From contig CAVVZJ010000004.1 of the NCBI GenBank assembly GCA_963752755.1, positions 496,001 to 560,000 on the forward strand: a stretch of 64,000 nucleotides of DNA, given 5' to 3'. This document shows, one piece after another, positions 9,741 through 20,446 of the stretch; the stretch's first letter is position 1, and the number at the start of each line of letters is the position of its first letter. Source of the stretch: CAVVZJ01 sp963752755. GTDB lineage: Bacteria > Planctomycetota > Planctomycetia > Isosphaerales > Isosphaeraceae. A program made the position numbers and the translations under genes. The notes beneath the pieces are model-generated. The model ran no database searches. It worked only from the letters and a program-made list of their open reading frames with translations, and was not told the origin of the DNA.

Positions 9741-10277
9741 TCAATTCTCAAGCTGGCGAGCGATCCGGTTGACGGGAACGCCGGCCAGGTCATCGAGCAT
9801 CGACTCGTCATACAGATACTGCAGGACGTAGGCATCCTCCGCCGTGTCCTCGTAGAAGTCGCGAACGACCTCGGTGGCGCGGAAGCCCTGGACCCGGAAG
9901 AAGAGCTGCGCCGGCAGGGCCGTCTCGCGGCATAGCAGAACGATTCGGGTCCGGCGGTGGCTGGAGAGCTTGCCGACGAGCTTGGCGACCATCTGGTGCC
10001 CCACGCCCATCCGGCGGAACTCGGGCGCCACGGCGAAGTTCAAGACCTGGAGCTTCGCCTTGTGCAGCTCGTAGATCATGAAGCCGATGACGCGCTCGCC
10101 ATATTCGGCAACCATCCCGATGCAGTTCCGCTGGCGGAGCACCCGGAGGAACTCCTCCTCGCACCAGGGATACTCGAAGCTGGCGTGCTCGATGGCGAGG
10201 ACTTCCGGCATGTCGCGCCGGATCATCCAGCGGATGTGGACCCGGACCTGGGTCTTGGAGGGCGGGACCGTGCTCAT
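9741..10277 (-). CDS. rimI: GNAT acetyltransferase, RimI-like (ribosomal protein S18-alanine N-acetyltransferase)
   Basis: An intact 178-residue GNAT-fold protein. VLAIEHASFEYPWCEEEF matches the N-terminal RimI signature (E-x-x-x-F-x-x-P-W), LNFAVAPEFRRMGVGHQM is the acetyl-CoA binding V/I-x-P-x-x-R-x-x-G-x-G motif, and PAQLFFRVQGFRATEVVRDFY is the C-terminal RimI block. The start at 10277 is supported by GGAGG 5 bp upstream. RimI acetylates the N-terminal alanine of ribosomal protein S18, though planctomycete paralogues may have other protein targets. The C-terminus extends ~30 residues beyond the GNAT core (YLYDESMLDDLAGVPVNRI). Confidence 0.85.
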   Translation of the reverse strand: MSTVPPSKTQVRVHIRWMIRRDMPEVLAIEHASFEYPWCEEEFLRVLRQRNCIGMVAEYGERVIGFMIYELHKAKLQVLNFAVAPEFRRMGVGHQMVAKLVGKLSSHRRTRIVLLCRETALPAQLFFRVQGFRATEVVRDFYEDTAEDAYVLQYLYDESMLDDLAGVPVNRIARQLEN

Positions 10278-10743
10278 CGAGCCTCCTTCTCCATCCATGG
10301 ACTGGGGACATCGGCCGGTCCGCTTGGGACTCGGAACGGCCGTCAGTCGTCGTGTCTCGGACCCCGCGGGTACGATCGGCTCGTGGGTGGAGGTCACCAG
10401 AAGGGACACCCCGCAGGGCCGCAGATCCCGAATCCTTCGAGACCCCGGCGGACCCCCGAAGCGAGGCGGATTCTAGCGAAGCCCCCCCCGACTGCCAAGC
10501 CCGCTTGCCTGCGCGGTTGACCCCGCGCCGACACCCTTACTTATCGGCTGTCGCCGGTCCTTTCGTGAGGAATGTAAGGGTCGTAACGGGGGGAGGGAGA
10601 TCCTCCCAGGGCAGGCTTCGAACACTCGGGAGATCGATCCGCGAAGATCGCCAGGACGGACGCCGGTTCCCGAGTCCCACCTTGGGGAAAGGCGTGTGCC
10701 GCTCGCCCTCGCCCTGTTTTCAGCGGCCGAGATTCCCACCCTC
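10278..10743. other. Intergenic region with no gene seen
   Basis: About 470 bp between rimI and the terminator of the DUF1571 gene. Reading both strands gives no frame with gene-like composition. It should hold the rimI promoter on the minus strand; no clear -35/-10 pair was recognised. Confidence 0.5.
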
Positions 10744-10799
10744 GAAAAAGACCGGACCGAGGCCGTCACTCCTCGACTCACGAGTCATGACGGCCTCGG
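10744..10799 (-). terminator. Intrinsic-type terminator of the DUF1571 gene
   Basis: On the minus strand a perfect 12-bp stem (CCGAGGCCGTCA at 10757-10768 with TGACGGCCTCGG at 10788-10799, plus strand) is followed after ~7 bases by a run of five T (AAAAA at 10745-10749 on the plus strand). It lies ~75 bp downstream of the minus-strand stop at 10874. Confidence 0.6.
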
Positions 10800-10873
10800 A
10801 CGCCAGCGTCGAGTTGGGCCAGTCAACCGAGAGCGGAAGCCATGTCTCTGTTTGACCAGCGGCTGGAGCCGGT

Positions 10874-11977
10874 TCAGAACCGCCCGAAGGCGTACTGCCG
10901 GTTCTTCGGGTCGAAATCGCGATCGGAGAGGCCGTTGTCCAGCTTCAGGTTGACGTACGAATACTCCTCGACCAGCTCGGACTGAGCGCCCGGACTTCGG
11001 GGCCAGTCGTAGGCCTCGAAGCGGATCGGGAGGTTATGCTCGTGATCGATATACACCTTGACCTTGTGGAAGAGGTAGCTAGGGTGCTGCCGCGGATGTC
11101 TCGACTCGATCATCGTGCACAATCGGTCGCCCACGCGGGTATTGCGGTGGATGGTCACGACGGTCTCGCCGTGCTTCATCTCGGCGGCCCAGCGGCTGGA
11201 GATCTCCCGGATCAAATGGCCAAGACCCGCCTCGGTGATCGGGTGCCGGCAGTCCTCCATCGCCATGCTTGACTTCGGGTCGAGGTGCAGGGTGCCAGCC
11301 AGAAGCTTGCCCAGCCCGACATCGTGGACGACCGCCTGGTTCCCGAACCGTCCCTGAACCCAGATCGCCTCGCGGCCGGCATTGGGACGTAGAAACTTGA
11401 AATAAACGCTCGATGGCCGCGTCCGCGCTTTCATAAGCATGACATGCTGCGATGTCAGACGGCCATCTTGCAGCCGTTCACGCTTGAAAAATGTGCAGGA
11501 ATAATCCTTGAGGCGATCGTAACGGGCCTGACAAGCCGCGATGGCCCGCTTGGCCTCGGTGATCGGGTCGAACGCTGCCTCGGTCGCCGACTGCGGCGAT
11601 CGCTCGGAGGCGGGCCTGGCGACGGGAACACGATGGCGAGGCGTCGCCACGGGCGTGGTCAGTCGTGCGGGTTCTTCCCGTCGTTCCTGCCTCGCGAGCA
11701 CGGCCTCCGGTTCGCCCGGCTTCGGGGCCGTCGTCGGCGTGGAAGTGGCCGGGATGCGGGTCGGCGCCTCGGCGACGGCCAGGGCCACCGGCGCAGGGCC
11801 GGGATAATCGACGGGCGGGGCTGCGGTCGAATAATAAAGTGTCTGGTCCGGTCCGCCGTTTGCCAGCAAGGCCCCCGCACCGATCAGACCGACAGCCAGG
11901 ATCAAGCCGGTCAGGGCCAGGCCCGCCCAGGTTCCGATCCGGAGCCGCGGGCCGGGGGAGAGTTCAAGCTGCGACAT
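10874..11977 (-). CDS. DUF1571 family protein, membrane-anchored
   Basis: An intact 367-residue protein beginning MSQLELSPGPRLRIG with one N-terminal membrane segment (about residues 17-40, GLALTGLILAVGLIGAGAL), then a Pro/Ala/Thr-rich linker and a C-terminal DUF1571 domain. Family marks are YDRLKDYSCTFFKRERLQDG, MLMKARTRPSSVYFKFLRP, REAIWVQGRFGNQAVVHD, HPITEAGLGHLI and the terminal NRQYAFGRF. DUF1571 is a planctomycete-rich periplasmic family resembling outer-membrane-lipoprotein-type (LolA/LolB-like) folds; that functional link is an inference. A second copy of the family lies at 14068-15009 on the same strand. Confidence 0.88.
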   Translation of the reverse strand: MSQLELSPGPRLRIGTWAGLALTGLILAVGLIGAGALLANGGPDQTLYYSTAAPPVDYPGPAPVALAVAEAPTRIPATSTPTTAPKPGEPEAVLARQERREEPARLTTPVATPRHRVPVARPASERSPQSATEAAFDPITEAKRAIAACQARYDRLKDYSCTFFKRERLQDGRLTSQHVMLMKARTRPSSVYFKFLRPNAGREAIWVQGRFGNQAVVHDVGLGKLLAGTLHLDPKSSMAMEDCRHPITEAGLGHLIREISSRWAAEMKHGETVVTIHRNTRVGDRLCTMIESRHPRQHPSYLFHKVKVYIDHEHNLPIRFEAYDWPRSPGAQSELVEEYSYVNLKLDNGLSDRDFDPKNRQYAFGRF

Positions 11978-12333
11978 ATTCGGATCGATCCTTCCGCCGG
12001 CTCGGCGGTCGGGAGGAGAGTCTGGTTTGAGGGGCCCGGCGACGATCCCGGACTCTGACCGAGAGGCAGATCCTAACCGCCGAGATCTCCGAGGTATCCG
12101 GCGACAATGCAAATGACGGACCGCGACCCGAATTTCCGCCGATGCGACCGGGCAGGCCGTAACCTCCGCAAGTCCGGCGCCGGGCCGCCCGACCGCTCTG
12201 GTGATTTTTTCAAAGCCTGTGAGCGAATTTACAATGATCTGGCCGACCCGGGGCTCCCACGATGCCCCCTGACGCTCGTTGTAGAATAGGGCTTCATGCA
12301 GTCCGTCGAACGACTCGTCCCCGGAGGTGTACA
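11978..12333. other. Divergent intergenic region between DUF1571 (minus) and MBL hydrolase (plus)
   Basis: About 355 bp with no gene. GGAGGTG at 12323-12329 is the ribosome binding site for the TTG start of the plus-strand gene. Promoters for both directions are expected here but none could be defined with confidence. Confidence 0.5.
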
Positions 12334-13013
12334 TTGGCGGAGCCGCAGTTTTCCATCGAGCCTGTCGTCTCGGCACCGTTCGACCAGGTGGCTTATGTCA
12401 TCTGGAGGACCGGCTCCGACGAGGCCATCGTGGTTGATCCCGGTTTTGACACCGACGCGATCGAGTCCGTGCTCAAGCACCACGGCCTGCGACTGGCCGC
12501 CATCCTCAATACCCACGGTCACGCCGATCATATCGTGGGCAACGCCGCGTTGAAGGCTGATCACCCCGATGCCCCCCTGATCATCGGCCGCAATGAGGCC
12601 CACCTTGCTGACCGACCCGGAAGCGAATCTCAGCGCCGGCTTCGGGATGGCCGTGACCAGCCCGCCAGCCGATCGCCTGGTGGACGATGGCGAACGGCTC
12701 GAGATTGCAGGCCTCGCCTTCCAGGTCCGCGAGATCCCCGGCCACAGCCCGGGTTCGGTCGTCTTCGTGGCCGACGGGTTTGAACCGCCGTTCGTGATCG
12801 GCGGCGATGTCCTGTTCGCCGGCTCGGTCGGTCGGTTCGACTTCCCCGGCGGCGACGAGCACCGCCTCTTCTCCGGCATCCGCACCAAGCTTTTCGATCT
12901 TCCCGACGGCACCGCTGGTCTTGCCCGGTCACGGATCACCCACGACCGTCGGTCAGGAACGCCGCACAAATCCCTATGTCGGAGACGTTGGGGGCTTGCA
13001 TCGGCTCGACTGA
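12334..13013 (+). CDS. Metallo-beta-lactamase-fold hydrolase, glyoxalase II-like (two frameshifts)
   Basis: A TTG start at 12334 is chosen because GGAGGTG ends only 4 bp upstream and the protein then begins AEPQFSIEPVVSAPFDQVAYV. The dinuclear-zinc signature THGHADHIVGN (HxHxDH) is present, followed by REIPGHSPGSVVFV and IGGDVLFAGSVGRFDFPGG, then VLPGHGSPTTVGQE, all typical of small glyoxalase II-like thioesterases (YcbL type, ~215 residues). One extra base near 12605 (CCCACCTTG) and another near 12919 (CGCTGGTC) must be dropped to keep the frame; after that the protein ends HRLD at 13013. The likely reaction is hydrolysis of a thioester or a related small metabolite; the substrate is not deducible. 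Confidence 0.85.
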
Positions 13014-13081
13014 TCTGGTTTGACAAGGGGGTGACGACGCGGCTGACCTCTCCCCGGCGCCGCTAACCCCGGAGCCCCGTC

Positions 13082-14152
13082 ATGACCCCGGTCGGCGAAT
13101 CCTACCGATCTCCCGTCGGCTTCGACGCGAGCAAGGCGCTGGCGGCCTTGATCCTCGGCCTGCTCGCCGCAATCCTGACCGCCGCCCTCATCTGGCTCTG
13201 GGAGATCAGCCCGGTTCCAACCCTGCTGATCATCACGTCGATGATCCAGGGCCTGATCCTCGGCGGTTTGATGGCGTTTCTCATCCACCGCTTGAAGATC
13301 CACACCCGCTGGCTCGGCTTCCTCCTCGGTCTGACCTCCGGTTTGCTCAGCCTCGTGCTGGTTCACCTGGGCCACTACCTCTTCTTCGTCTTCACGGTGA
13401 TCCCCCGCGACATCGCCGGCGAGCCCACGTTGAAGCCCCAGCAAAAGCAGGTTCTGCTCGCCCTTTACCGGGCCGCTCCGATTCGCTTCGCCGACCAGCT
13501 TCTGATCGCCGAGACCGGTCACGGTGGCTTCCCCGGCTACATGATGCTCCGGGCCAGCTCCGGCGAGAAGCTGGAGCACAGCACGATCACCGGCCTCGCC
13601 CTCTGGGGCCTCTGGACCTTCGAGGGTCTGTTCGTCGTGTTCATCCCGGCGTCAATTGCCCGGATCAAGGCGGCGCAGCCCTTCTGCGAGGATTGCTTCG
13701 CCTGGTGCGAGTCGAATACCGGCCTGCCCAGCTTTCCCGCGGATCATGCGGAAACTCTGGCCGAGGCCGTCCGGACCGACAGCCCGGCTGGCGTCCTCGA
13801 ACTCCGCAAGCACCGGCTCCTCGTCGCGGGGAACGACGCGACCAGCCTCGTCCTTCACAAATGCCCCTTCTGCGATCAGAGCTTCCTCGACCTCTCCCGC
13901 ACCGTCGGCTCGGGCAATCAGGTCAAGTCGGTCCGCCTCCTGAGGCTCGTCCGGATCTCGCCCGAGCTGGTCGCCGTCCTTCGCCGCCCGGCCCGCGACG
14001 CCGAGCCGGCCGAAGCCGCATCCGAGACCGGAGTCGTCCGACGTTTGATCCGGATTCGCGAGATCCGTCAGAAACGCTTGAACTCGTACGCCGGATTCGC
14101 CGGGTCGAAGTCGAGGTCGGACAGTGGCGCGTCGAGTTCCAGATCGTCGTAG
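13082..14152 (+). CDS. Multi-pass membrane protein with two Cys motifs, function unknown
   Basis: A 356-residue frame starting MTPVGESYRSPVG. Three hydrophobic spans lie in residues ~20-110 (ALAALILGLLAAILTAALIW; LLIITSMIQGLILGGLMAFL; FLLGLTSGLLSLVLVHLGHY), and another near 165-185 (ALWGLWTFEGLFVVFIPASI). After the last span come CEDCFAWC and KCPFCDQSF, two metal-binding-like Cys clusters in a presumably cytoplasmic domain. The reading frame overlaps the 3' end of the convergent DUF1571 gene by 85 bp; the last ~28 residues (from about SYAGFAGSK) are antisense to it and may not belong to the native protein. No family was recognised. Confidence 0.7.
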   Translation: MTPVGESYRSPVGFDASKALAALILGLLAAILTAALIWLWEISPVPTLLIITSMIQGLILGGLMAFLIHRLKIHTRWLGFLLGLTSGLLSLVLVHLGHYLFFVFTVIPRDIAGEPTLKPQQKQVLLALYRAAPIRFADQLLIAETGHGGFPGYMMLRASSGEKLEHSTITGLALWGLWTFEGLFVVFIPASIARIKAAQPFCEDCFAWCESNTGLPSFPADHAETLAEAVRTDSPAGVLELRKHRLLVAGNDATSLVLHKCPFCDQSFLDLSRTVGSGNQVKSVRLLRLVRISPELVAVLRRPARDAEPAEAASETGVVRRLIRIREIRQKRLNSYAGFAGSKSRSDSGASSSRSS

Positions 14153-15009
14153 AAGTAACGCTCGGCCAGTTCCAGTTCGCCCGTCTGACCGGGCTTCGGC
14201 CAGTCGTAACTGGAGATCCGAACCGGGAGCTTCGTCTGCGGATCGTAGAGGACTTCAACGTATTTGAACGGCCGCTCGGCATGATAGTGCGGGTGGTCAT
14301 GGATCGAGCGGAGCCAGGTCTGGCCCTCGTCGTCGGTGACGCGATCGAGTACGGTGATCGCCTCGACGTCCTCCAGGTCCATCCGACGGAAACCGACGAG
14401 CTTCTCGGTCAGTTGCAGGAGCCCGGCGTCGGTGATCGGGTGGCGATTGCCGGCGAGCGCGAGAGTGGAGTCGGGGGACACCTTCAACCGCGGCAGGAAC
14501 GCCCGGGTCAGGCCGCCGGGATGGGCGATCATATCGTTGTCATACCGCCCCTCGGAATAGATCACCTCACGACCTTCCTCCGGGCTCTGAAACCTCAGAT
14601 AAACCCCGAACGGGCGATGCCGGACCTTCATCGTGATCGTCTGCGGCTCGCCGAGCTTCCCCTTGATCCGCTCCTGACGATGCAGGGTGCAGGTATAGCC
14701 CTCGACCGCGGATAGACGCTCCTGCGCCGCGAGCAGGACCCTCAAGAGCAACTCCTTGGCCGGTTCGCCCTCCAGGCGATCGGTCGGCCAGTCGAGAGCC
14801 GCAATCTCCTCCTCGGCCGCTTCCACCTTGGCCGCCTCGGGAGGGGGAACCACATGCGGCTCGGACGAGCCCGCAGGCTCCAGATCGGCCGTCAGCAGCC
14901 ACGAGGTACCCGCCAGCAGGCTCGGAATCGCCACTCCGAGCCAGAACCACGGACGTCGGTAATATCGCGGCGTCGGTGACGACCGGACCAGCAGCGCCTT
15001 CTCCGACAT
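14068..15009 (-). CDS. DUF1571 family protein, membrane-anchored (second copy)
   Basis: An intact ~313-residue paralogue of the protein at 10874-11977. ATG at 15009 (MSEKALLVRSS) is preferred over an in-frame TTG nine bases upstream; GAGG lies ~9 bp ahead. One membrane segment (WFWLGVAIPSLLAGTSWLL, residues ~20-40) is followed by an acidic linker and the DUF1571 domain: LSAVEGYTCTLHRQERIKGK, MKVRHRPFGVYLRFQSPEEG, REVIYSEGRYDNDMIAHPGG, HPITDAGLLQLTE and the end NPAYEFKRF, which mirrors NRQYAFGRF in the first copy. Presumed periplasmic; function unknown. Confidence 0.88.
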   Translation of the reverse strand: MSEKALLVRSSPTPRYYRRPWFWLGVAIPSLLAGTSWLLTADLEPAGSSEPHVVPPPEAAKVEAAEEEIAALDWPTDRLEGEPAKELLLRVLLAAQERLSAVEGYTCTLHRQERIKGKLGEPQTITMKVRHRPFGVYLRFQSPEEGREVIYSEGRYDNDMIAHPGGLTRAFLPRLKVSPDSTLALAGNRHPITDAGLLQLTEKLVGFRRMDLEDVEAITVLDRVTDDEGQTWLRSIHDHPHYHAERPFKYVEVLYDPQTKLPVRISSYDWPKPGQTGELELAERYFYDDLELDAPLSDLDFDPANPAYEFKRF

Positions 15010-15377
15010 GAGCTTCAACCTCGCTGAATCCCGGGACCGGAGGAGGGAATACCCCGCCGTCGTTCGCCGACGGTCGGGCTCGTCAGCACGTTTGTGGTGT
15101 CATGGAAAAGTCTGTTCCAGTCATCGTGCGTCCGTCAACGTAATATTGAGCCGCTGCGATCGTTTTCGGAGCCTTCCGGCCGCTCGAACGATTCCGGCGT
15201 TCCGCCGTGCCCAGCCGGCAGGCCCGGAAAACGCCCTACGGACCTCGAAGCTCACCGCGATGCCGTCTCGCGGGGCTTTCCCTCGCCGCTCGACTGCCGT
15301 TACGATAGAGCGACCCGGCCCGGCCGGGACGACGACGCACCGCCCGCCATCGACCAGCTTTGGAGGCCGTCAGCGCC
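15010..15377. other. Divergent intergenic region upstream of thiC; no TPP riboswitch seen
   Basis: About 370 bp between a minus-strand DUF1571 gene and plus-strand thiC. TPP aptamers usually show CTGAGA followed by an ACCC-TGAACCTGAT-like block; neither is present here. The segment around 15115-15165 is more AT-rich than its surroundings (ATGGAAAAG, GTAATATTGAG) and may hold promoters. Confidence 0.5.
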
Positions 15378-16722
<1,345 letters not shown>

Positions 16723-16757
16723 TGAGCCACCACCGCGGCCAGGTCGCGACCATCAAC

Positions 16758-16800
16758 CTCGGCACCCGTTCCCATGGGTGCCGAGTTTTGTTTGATTTTG
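16758..16800 (+). terminator. Rho-independent terminator of thiC
   Basis: CTCGGCACCC (16758-16767) pairs perfectly with GGGTGCCGAG (16776-16785) around an 8-base loop and is followed directly by TTTTGTTTGATTTT. It starts 36 bp after the thiC stop codon. Confidence 0.9.
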
Positions 16801-17064
16801 ATGGAATCGCTTCCACGTCTTGAACTCCGCCGAACAGCTCGCTATCCTCTCGACAGTCTCACGAACATTCGCAACATCGCCATGGCCGAGGATCCGGGCG
16901 ACCGTTTTGGCAGGCCGTCCGTTCCACCCCTCTCCTCCGGCCCTTCGTCAATCACAATCGGGTCGAACTCGTGTCACGCGGCTCTCGGGCTTGACCTCGC
17001 CAGTTCTTGTCCGTGCTTCGATTTCCCGACGTCCCGTGAGCATCGGGTGGGATCGCCGTCCGCC

Positions 17065-19433
17065 ATGCAGGCGGAAGGCATCAGAACGTCATTCTTGGCA
17101 ACTTTTAAGAGACACCTGAGAGATCATGAGTCACTTCACGCGTTCGCCGTGCGCACACGACTGCACCTGGAATCTCTGGAAGACCGTCATCTCCTGACCA
17201 CCAGAGGCTCCGCTCCAGTTCGACTTCGGTCCGTCGGGCTCGCCGGTGGCGGCCGGCTACACGGCCGTCAGTCGAGACCACCGGTTACTCCGACGCCAGC
17301 GGCTACGGCTGGCTCGACAACAACTACCGCGCCGGGGCTGTCCGCAACCTGGGCAACGACCTGAGCCGCGACCTGATCTACGCCGCCGATACGACCTTCG
17401 GCGTCGCCTTGGCCAATGGCTCCTACGACGTGACCCTGACCCTGGGCGATTATGGCTGGTACTACCACGACCAGATCGGCGTTTTCCTCCAGGGCACGCG
17501 GGTCGATTCGGTGGACACGGCGGCCTATCAGGTCGTCAACCGAACCTACCGGGTGACCGTCAGCAACGGCCGGTTGCAGCTGCGGTTCAAGGACCTCGGC
17601 GGCACCGACTGGTCAGCGGCCATCGAGGCCATGGCGATCCAGCCCGTCACCGTCCAGGCCCGACGCCAAAGCGATTCGACTTTGGTCCGTCCGGCTCCCG
17701 GTCGCGGCCGGCTACGCGGCCGTCAGCGAGACCACCGATTACTCCGACGCCAGCGGCTACGGCTGGCTCGACGACAACTACCGCGCCGGGGCTGTCCGCA
17801 ACAAGGGCAACGACCTGACCGGCGACCTGATCTACGCCGCCGATACCACCTTCGGCGTCGCCTTGGCCAATGGCTCCTACGACGTGACCCTGACGCTGGG
17901 CGATTACGGCTGGTACTACCATGACCAGATCGGCATTTACCTCCAGGGCTCGCAGGTCGATTCGGTGGACACGGCGGCCTATCAGGTGGTCAACCGAACC
18001 TACCGCGTGACGATCAGCAACGGCCAGTTGCACTGCGGTTCAAGGACCTCGGCGGCACCGACTGGTCAGCGGCCATCGAGGGGATGGCGATCCAGCCGGT
18101 CAGCGTCCAGGCCCCGGTGCCCCGACGCAGTACGACTTCGGTACCGCGACTTCTCCCGTGGCCGATGGCTACACCCAGGTCACGACCACATCCTCCTACT
18201 CCGCCTCCACCGGCTTCGGCTGGACGGCCGGCTCCCTCACCGGCGGCGACCGCGGTACTGGCTCCGATCTCGAACGCGACTTCGTCCTCACCACCGACGC
18301 CACCTTCACCGTCGATCTTCCCAACGGCGATTATGACGTCACCCTAACCTACGGCGACCTCGGCCCCGAGACCCACGACAACATGGGGATTTCTCTCGAG
18401 GGCCGGTTGCTCGACTCCCCCACCACGTCGGCCGGTCAGGTCGGCTTCGCGGACCTACCCGATCGTCGTCTCCGACGGCCATCTCGTGCTCCGTGTCCAG
18501 AACCTGGGCGGCTCCGACCCCTACGCCGCGATCGAGGCCCTCACGATCGCTCCCAGCCCGACCCTCGGTGCCAACGTCCCGCTCGGTGGCTACCGCGCCT
18601 TCCCGTCGGACAACGCGTGGAACTGGGACGTTTCCCAGGCCCCCGTCGATCCCATGTCCGCCGCGATCCTCCAGCACATCGGCCTGAACACGCCGCTCCA
18701 TCCCGACTTCGGTACGGTCTGGGCCGGCACCCCGGCCGGCATCCCCTACAACGTCGTCTCGGGCGACCAGCCCAAGGTCCCGATCCACTACCGGTCTCTA
18801 CGGCGCTACTCCGACCCCGGCCCGTTCCCGATCCCCGCCAACGCCGTCATCGAGGGTGGACCCAACGGGATCTGGGACCATCATGTCCTGCGTGCTCGAC
18901 AAGGACAATCAGATTCTCTACGAGCTCTTCTCGCCTTCCCCAACCCGGACGGCAGCTGGAACGCCGACGGCGGCGCCAAGTTCGACCTCAAGAGCAACGC
19001 CCTTCGACCCGACGGCTGGGGTTCGGCCGATGCCGCCGGCCTGCCGATCCTGCCCGGCCTGGTCCGTTATGACGAGGTGTACGGCCTGGGCGAGATTGAC
19101 CACGCCTTGCGCTTCACCGTCGCCCAGACCCGCGCCGCCCACGTCTATCCGGCCACCGGCAACACCGGCTCATTCGACCGACCCGACCTTGCCCCCGATG
19201 GGCATGCGCGGTTCGACTCCGCGCCGACTACGACATCAGCTCCTTCCCGCCACCCGTCCGCGTGATCCTCCAGGCCCTCAAGACCTACGGCATGATCGTC
19301 GCCGACAACGGCGGCCCGATGTTCGTCACCGGTGCCCCCGATCCCCGCTGGAACGACGACCTGCTGGCCACCATGCGACAGGTGGATGCGCGCCGACTTC
19401 CAGGTCGTGGACATGAACTGGCGACCGAATTGA
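17065..19433 (+). CDS. Secreted protein with three tandem galactose-binding-like domains and a C-terminal domain (many frameshifts)
   Basis: The N-terminus (MQAEGIRTSFLATFKRHL...) includes RLHLESLEDRHLL, the LExLExRxLL motif that planctomycetes place at the start of exported proteins. Three homologous beta-sandwich domains follow: ~17215-17650, ~17680-18110 and ~18135-18550, each with a [FY]DFG start, SDASGYGW-like block and DYDVTLTYGDLG/SYDVTLTLGDYG block, resembling the N-terminal domain of rhamnogalacturonan acetylesterase-like enzymes. The C-terminal part (GGYRAFPSDNAWN, GTPAGIPYNVVSG, ADYDISSFPPPVRVILQAL, GMIVADNGGPMFVTGAPDPR) is a domain also known from actinobacteria and planctomycetes. 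About ten single-base shifts are needed; comparison of domains 1 and 2 pinpoints several of them. Probably a surface carbohydrate-binding protein; catalytic activity is unproven. Confidence 0.65.
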
Positions 19434-19568
19434 GCCCGCGGCTCGCCGTGTCCTTCCGGCAGCCTCGCGACGGCCTCTCTTCGACCGCCGCGAGGCCCGC
19501 CCGACCCGCCCCCGGTATGCGCTTGCTCGGCTCTCCTCGTCTCGACGTCACCAACCGGGAGGAGCGAC

Positions 19569-20182
19569 ATGGCGCAAGAAAACAGCGATCGTGTACGGGG
19601 AAGGGGGCTTACAGGGAACGCTTCAGAACGTCGCCCGGCTCCGCGAGGGTGCCGAGACCCGCGTGGAAGTCCGGCTCGACGATGGGCGAATCTTGATTCT
19701 TCCGTCCGGCCTGCTCGTCGCTCGCGATGACGGCGGCTATGACCTCCTGCTCGGTCAGGCGGACCTCGACGCCTCCCAGCCGGCCGACGACCACGACGGC
19801 TCCGTCGTCATGCCCGTCATCCGCGAGCAGGCGAAGGTCCGCAAGCGACGGGTCGAGACCGGCCGAGTGGCCGTCCGCAAGGTCGTGCACGAGCGCAGGA
19901 GGACATCGACATTCCCTTGCTCCGCGAGGAGGTGGACGTCCGCCGCCAGCCAATCGGACGTGTCGTCGCCGAAGCGCCGAAGGTCCACCGCGAAGGCGAC
20001 GAGCTGGTTGTGCCGGTCGTCGAAGAGGTGCTGGTGGTGCAGAAGCGACTGCTGCTCCGGGAGGAAATCCGAATCCGCAAGCGGAAGATCCGGGGCCAGG
20101 CCCATCAGCGGGTTTCACTCCGATCGGAGTCGGCGAAGTCGAACGACGACCGAACTCTGAAAAAAAACGCCAGGGCGATTGA
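19569..20182 (+). CDS. DUF2382 (YsnF/AvaK-like) stress-type protein (frameshifted)
   Basis: ATG at 19569 (MAQENSDRV) has GGAGGAG 5 bp upstream. A frame change near 19590 leads to YGEGGLQGTLQNVARLREGA and VEVRLDDGRILILPSGLL, then the DUF2382 domain: VVMPVIREQAKVRKRRVETG, IPLLREEVDVRRQPIGRVV and DELVVPVVEEVLVVQKRLLL. One base is missing near 19893 (GAGCGCAGGAGG, where GCCAGGAGG would keep frame), and another shift near 20125 would give an ending VERRPNSEKKRQGD at 20182. DUF2382 proteins are charge-rich, coiled, often stress-induced proteins of unknown mechanism. An intact relative follows at 20447. Confidence 0.6.
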
Positions 20183-20239
20183 GACGCCCCGATCCGCCGC
20201 TCGGCATCGGCCTTGCTCTCTCTCAACCCGAAATGCCTG

Positions 20240-20340
20240 GAACCCTGACTTCACCCGGCGGCGTGCGGCCCACTTCCGTCGGCCCAAACGCTCCCGGGAA
20301 CCAGGGGTCAGGCCCGACGGAAGTCGGCCTGACTGCCTTC
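20240..20340. repeat. Overlapping inverted repeats between the two DUF2382 genes
   Basis: ACTTCCGTCGG (about 20272-20282) is matched by CCGACGGAAGT (about 20317-20327), and independently GTCAGGCC pairs with GGCCTGAC around the second arm. The two pairings are mutually exclusive. Possibly a terminator/attenuator for the first gene or a REP-like element; no T-run follows. Confidence 0.4.
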
Positions 20341-20446
20341 CGTAAAGTCAACGGATCTAGACGTTTCCGTATCCCCCGGAGCCGGTACCGAGAGGAACCG
20401 GCAGGATGGACCAACAATTCAAAGGCAAGCCCCAGGGAGGTCCCAC

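Noticed and set aside
15100..15377. TPP riboswitch upstream of thiC
   Set aside because: The conserved CTGAGA and ACCTGAT blocks of the aptamer are not present.
17065..19433. Decayed pseudogene interpretation of the beta-sandwich gene
   Set aside because: The shifts are of the same single-base kind seen in essential genes, and motifs are undecayed on either side of each, so error is the simpler explanation, although it is not excluded.
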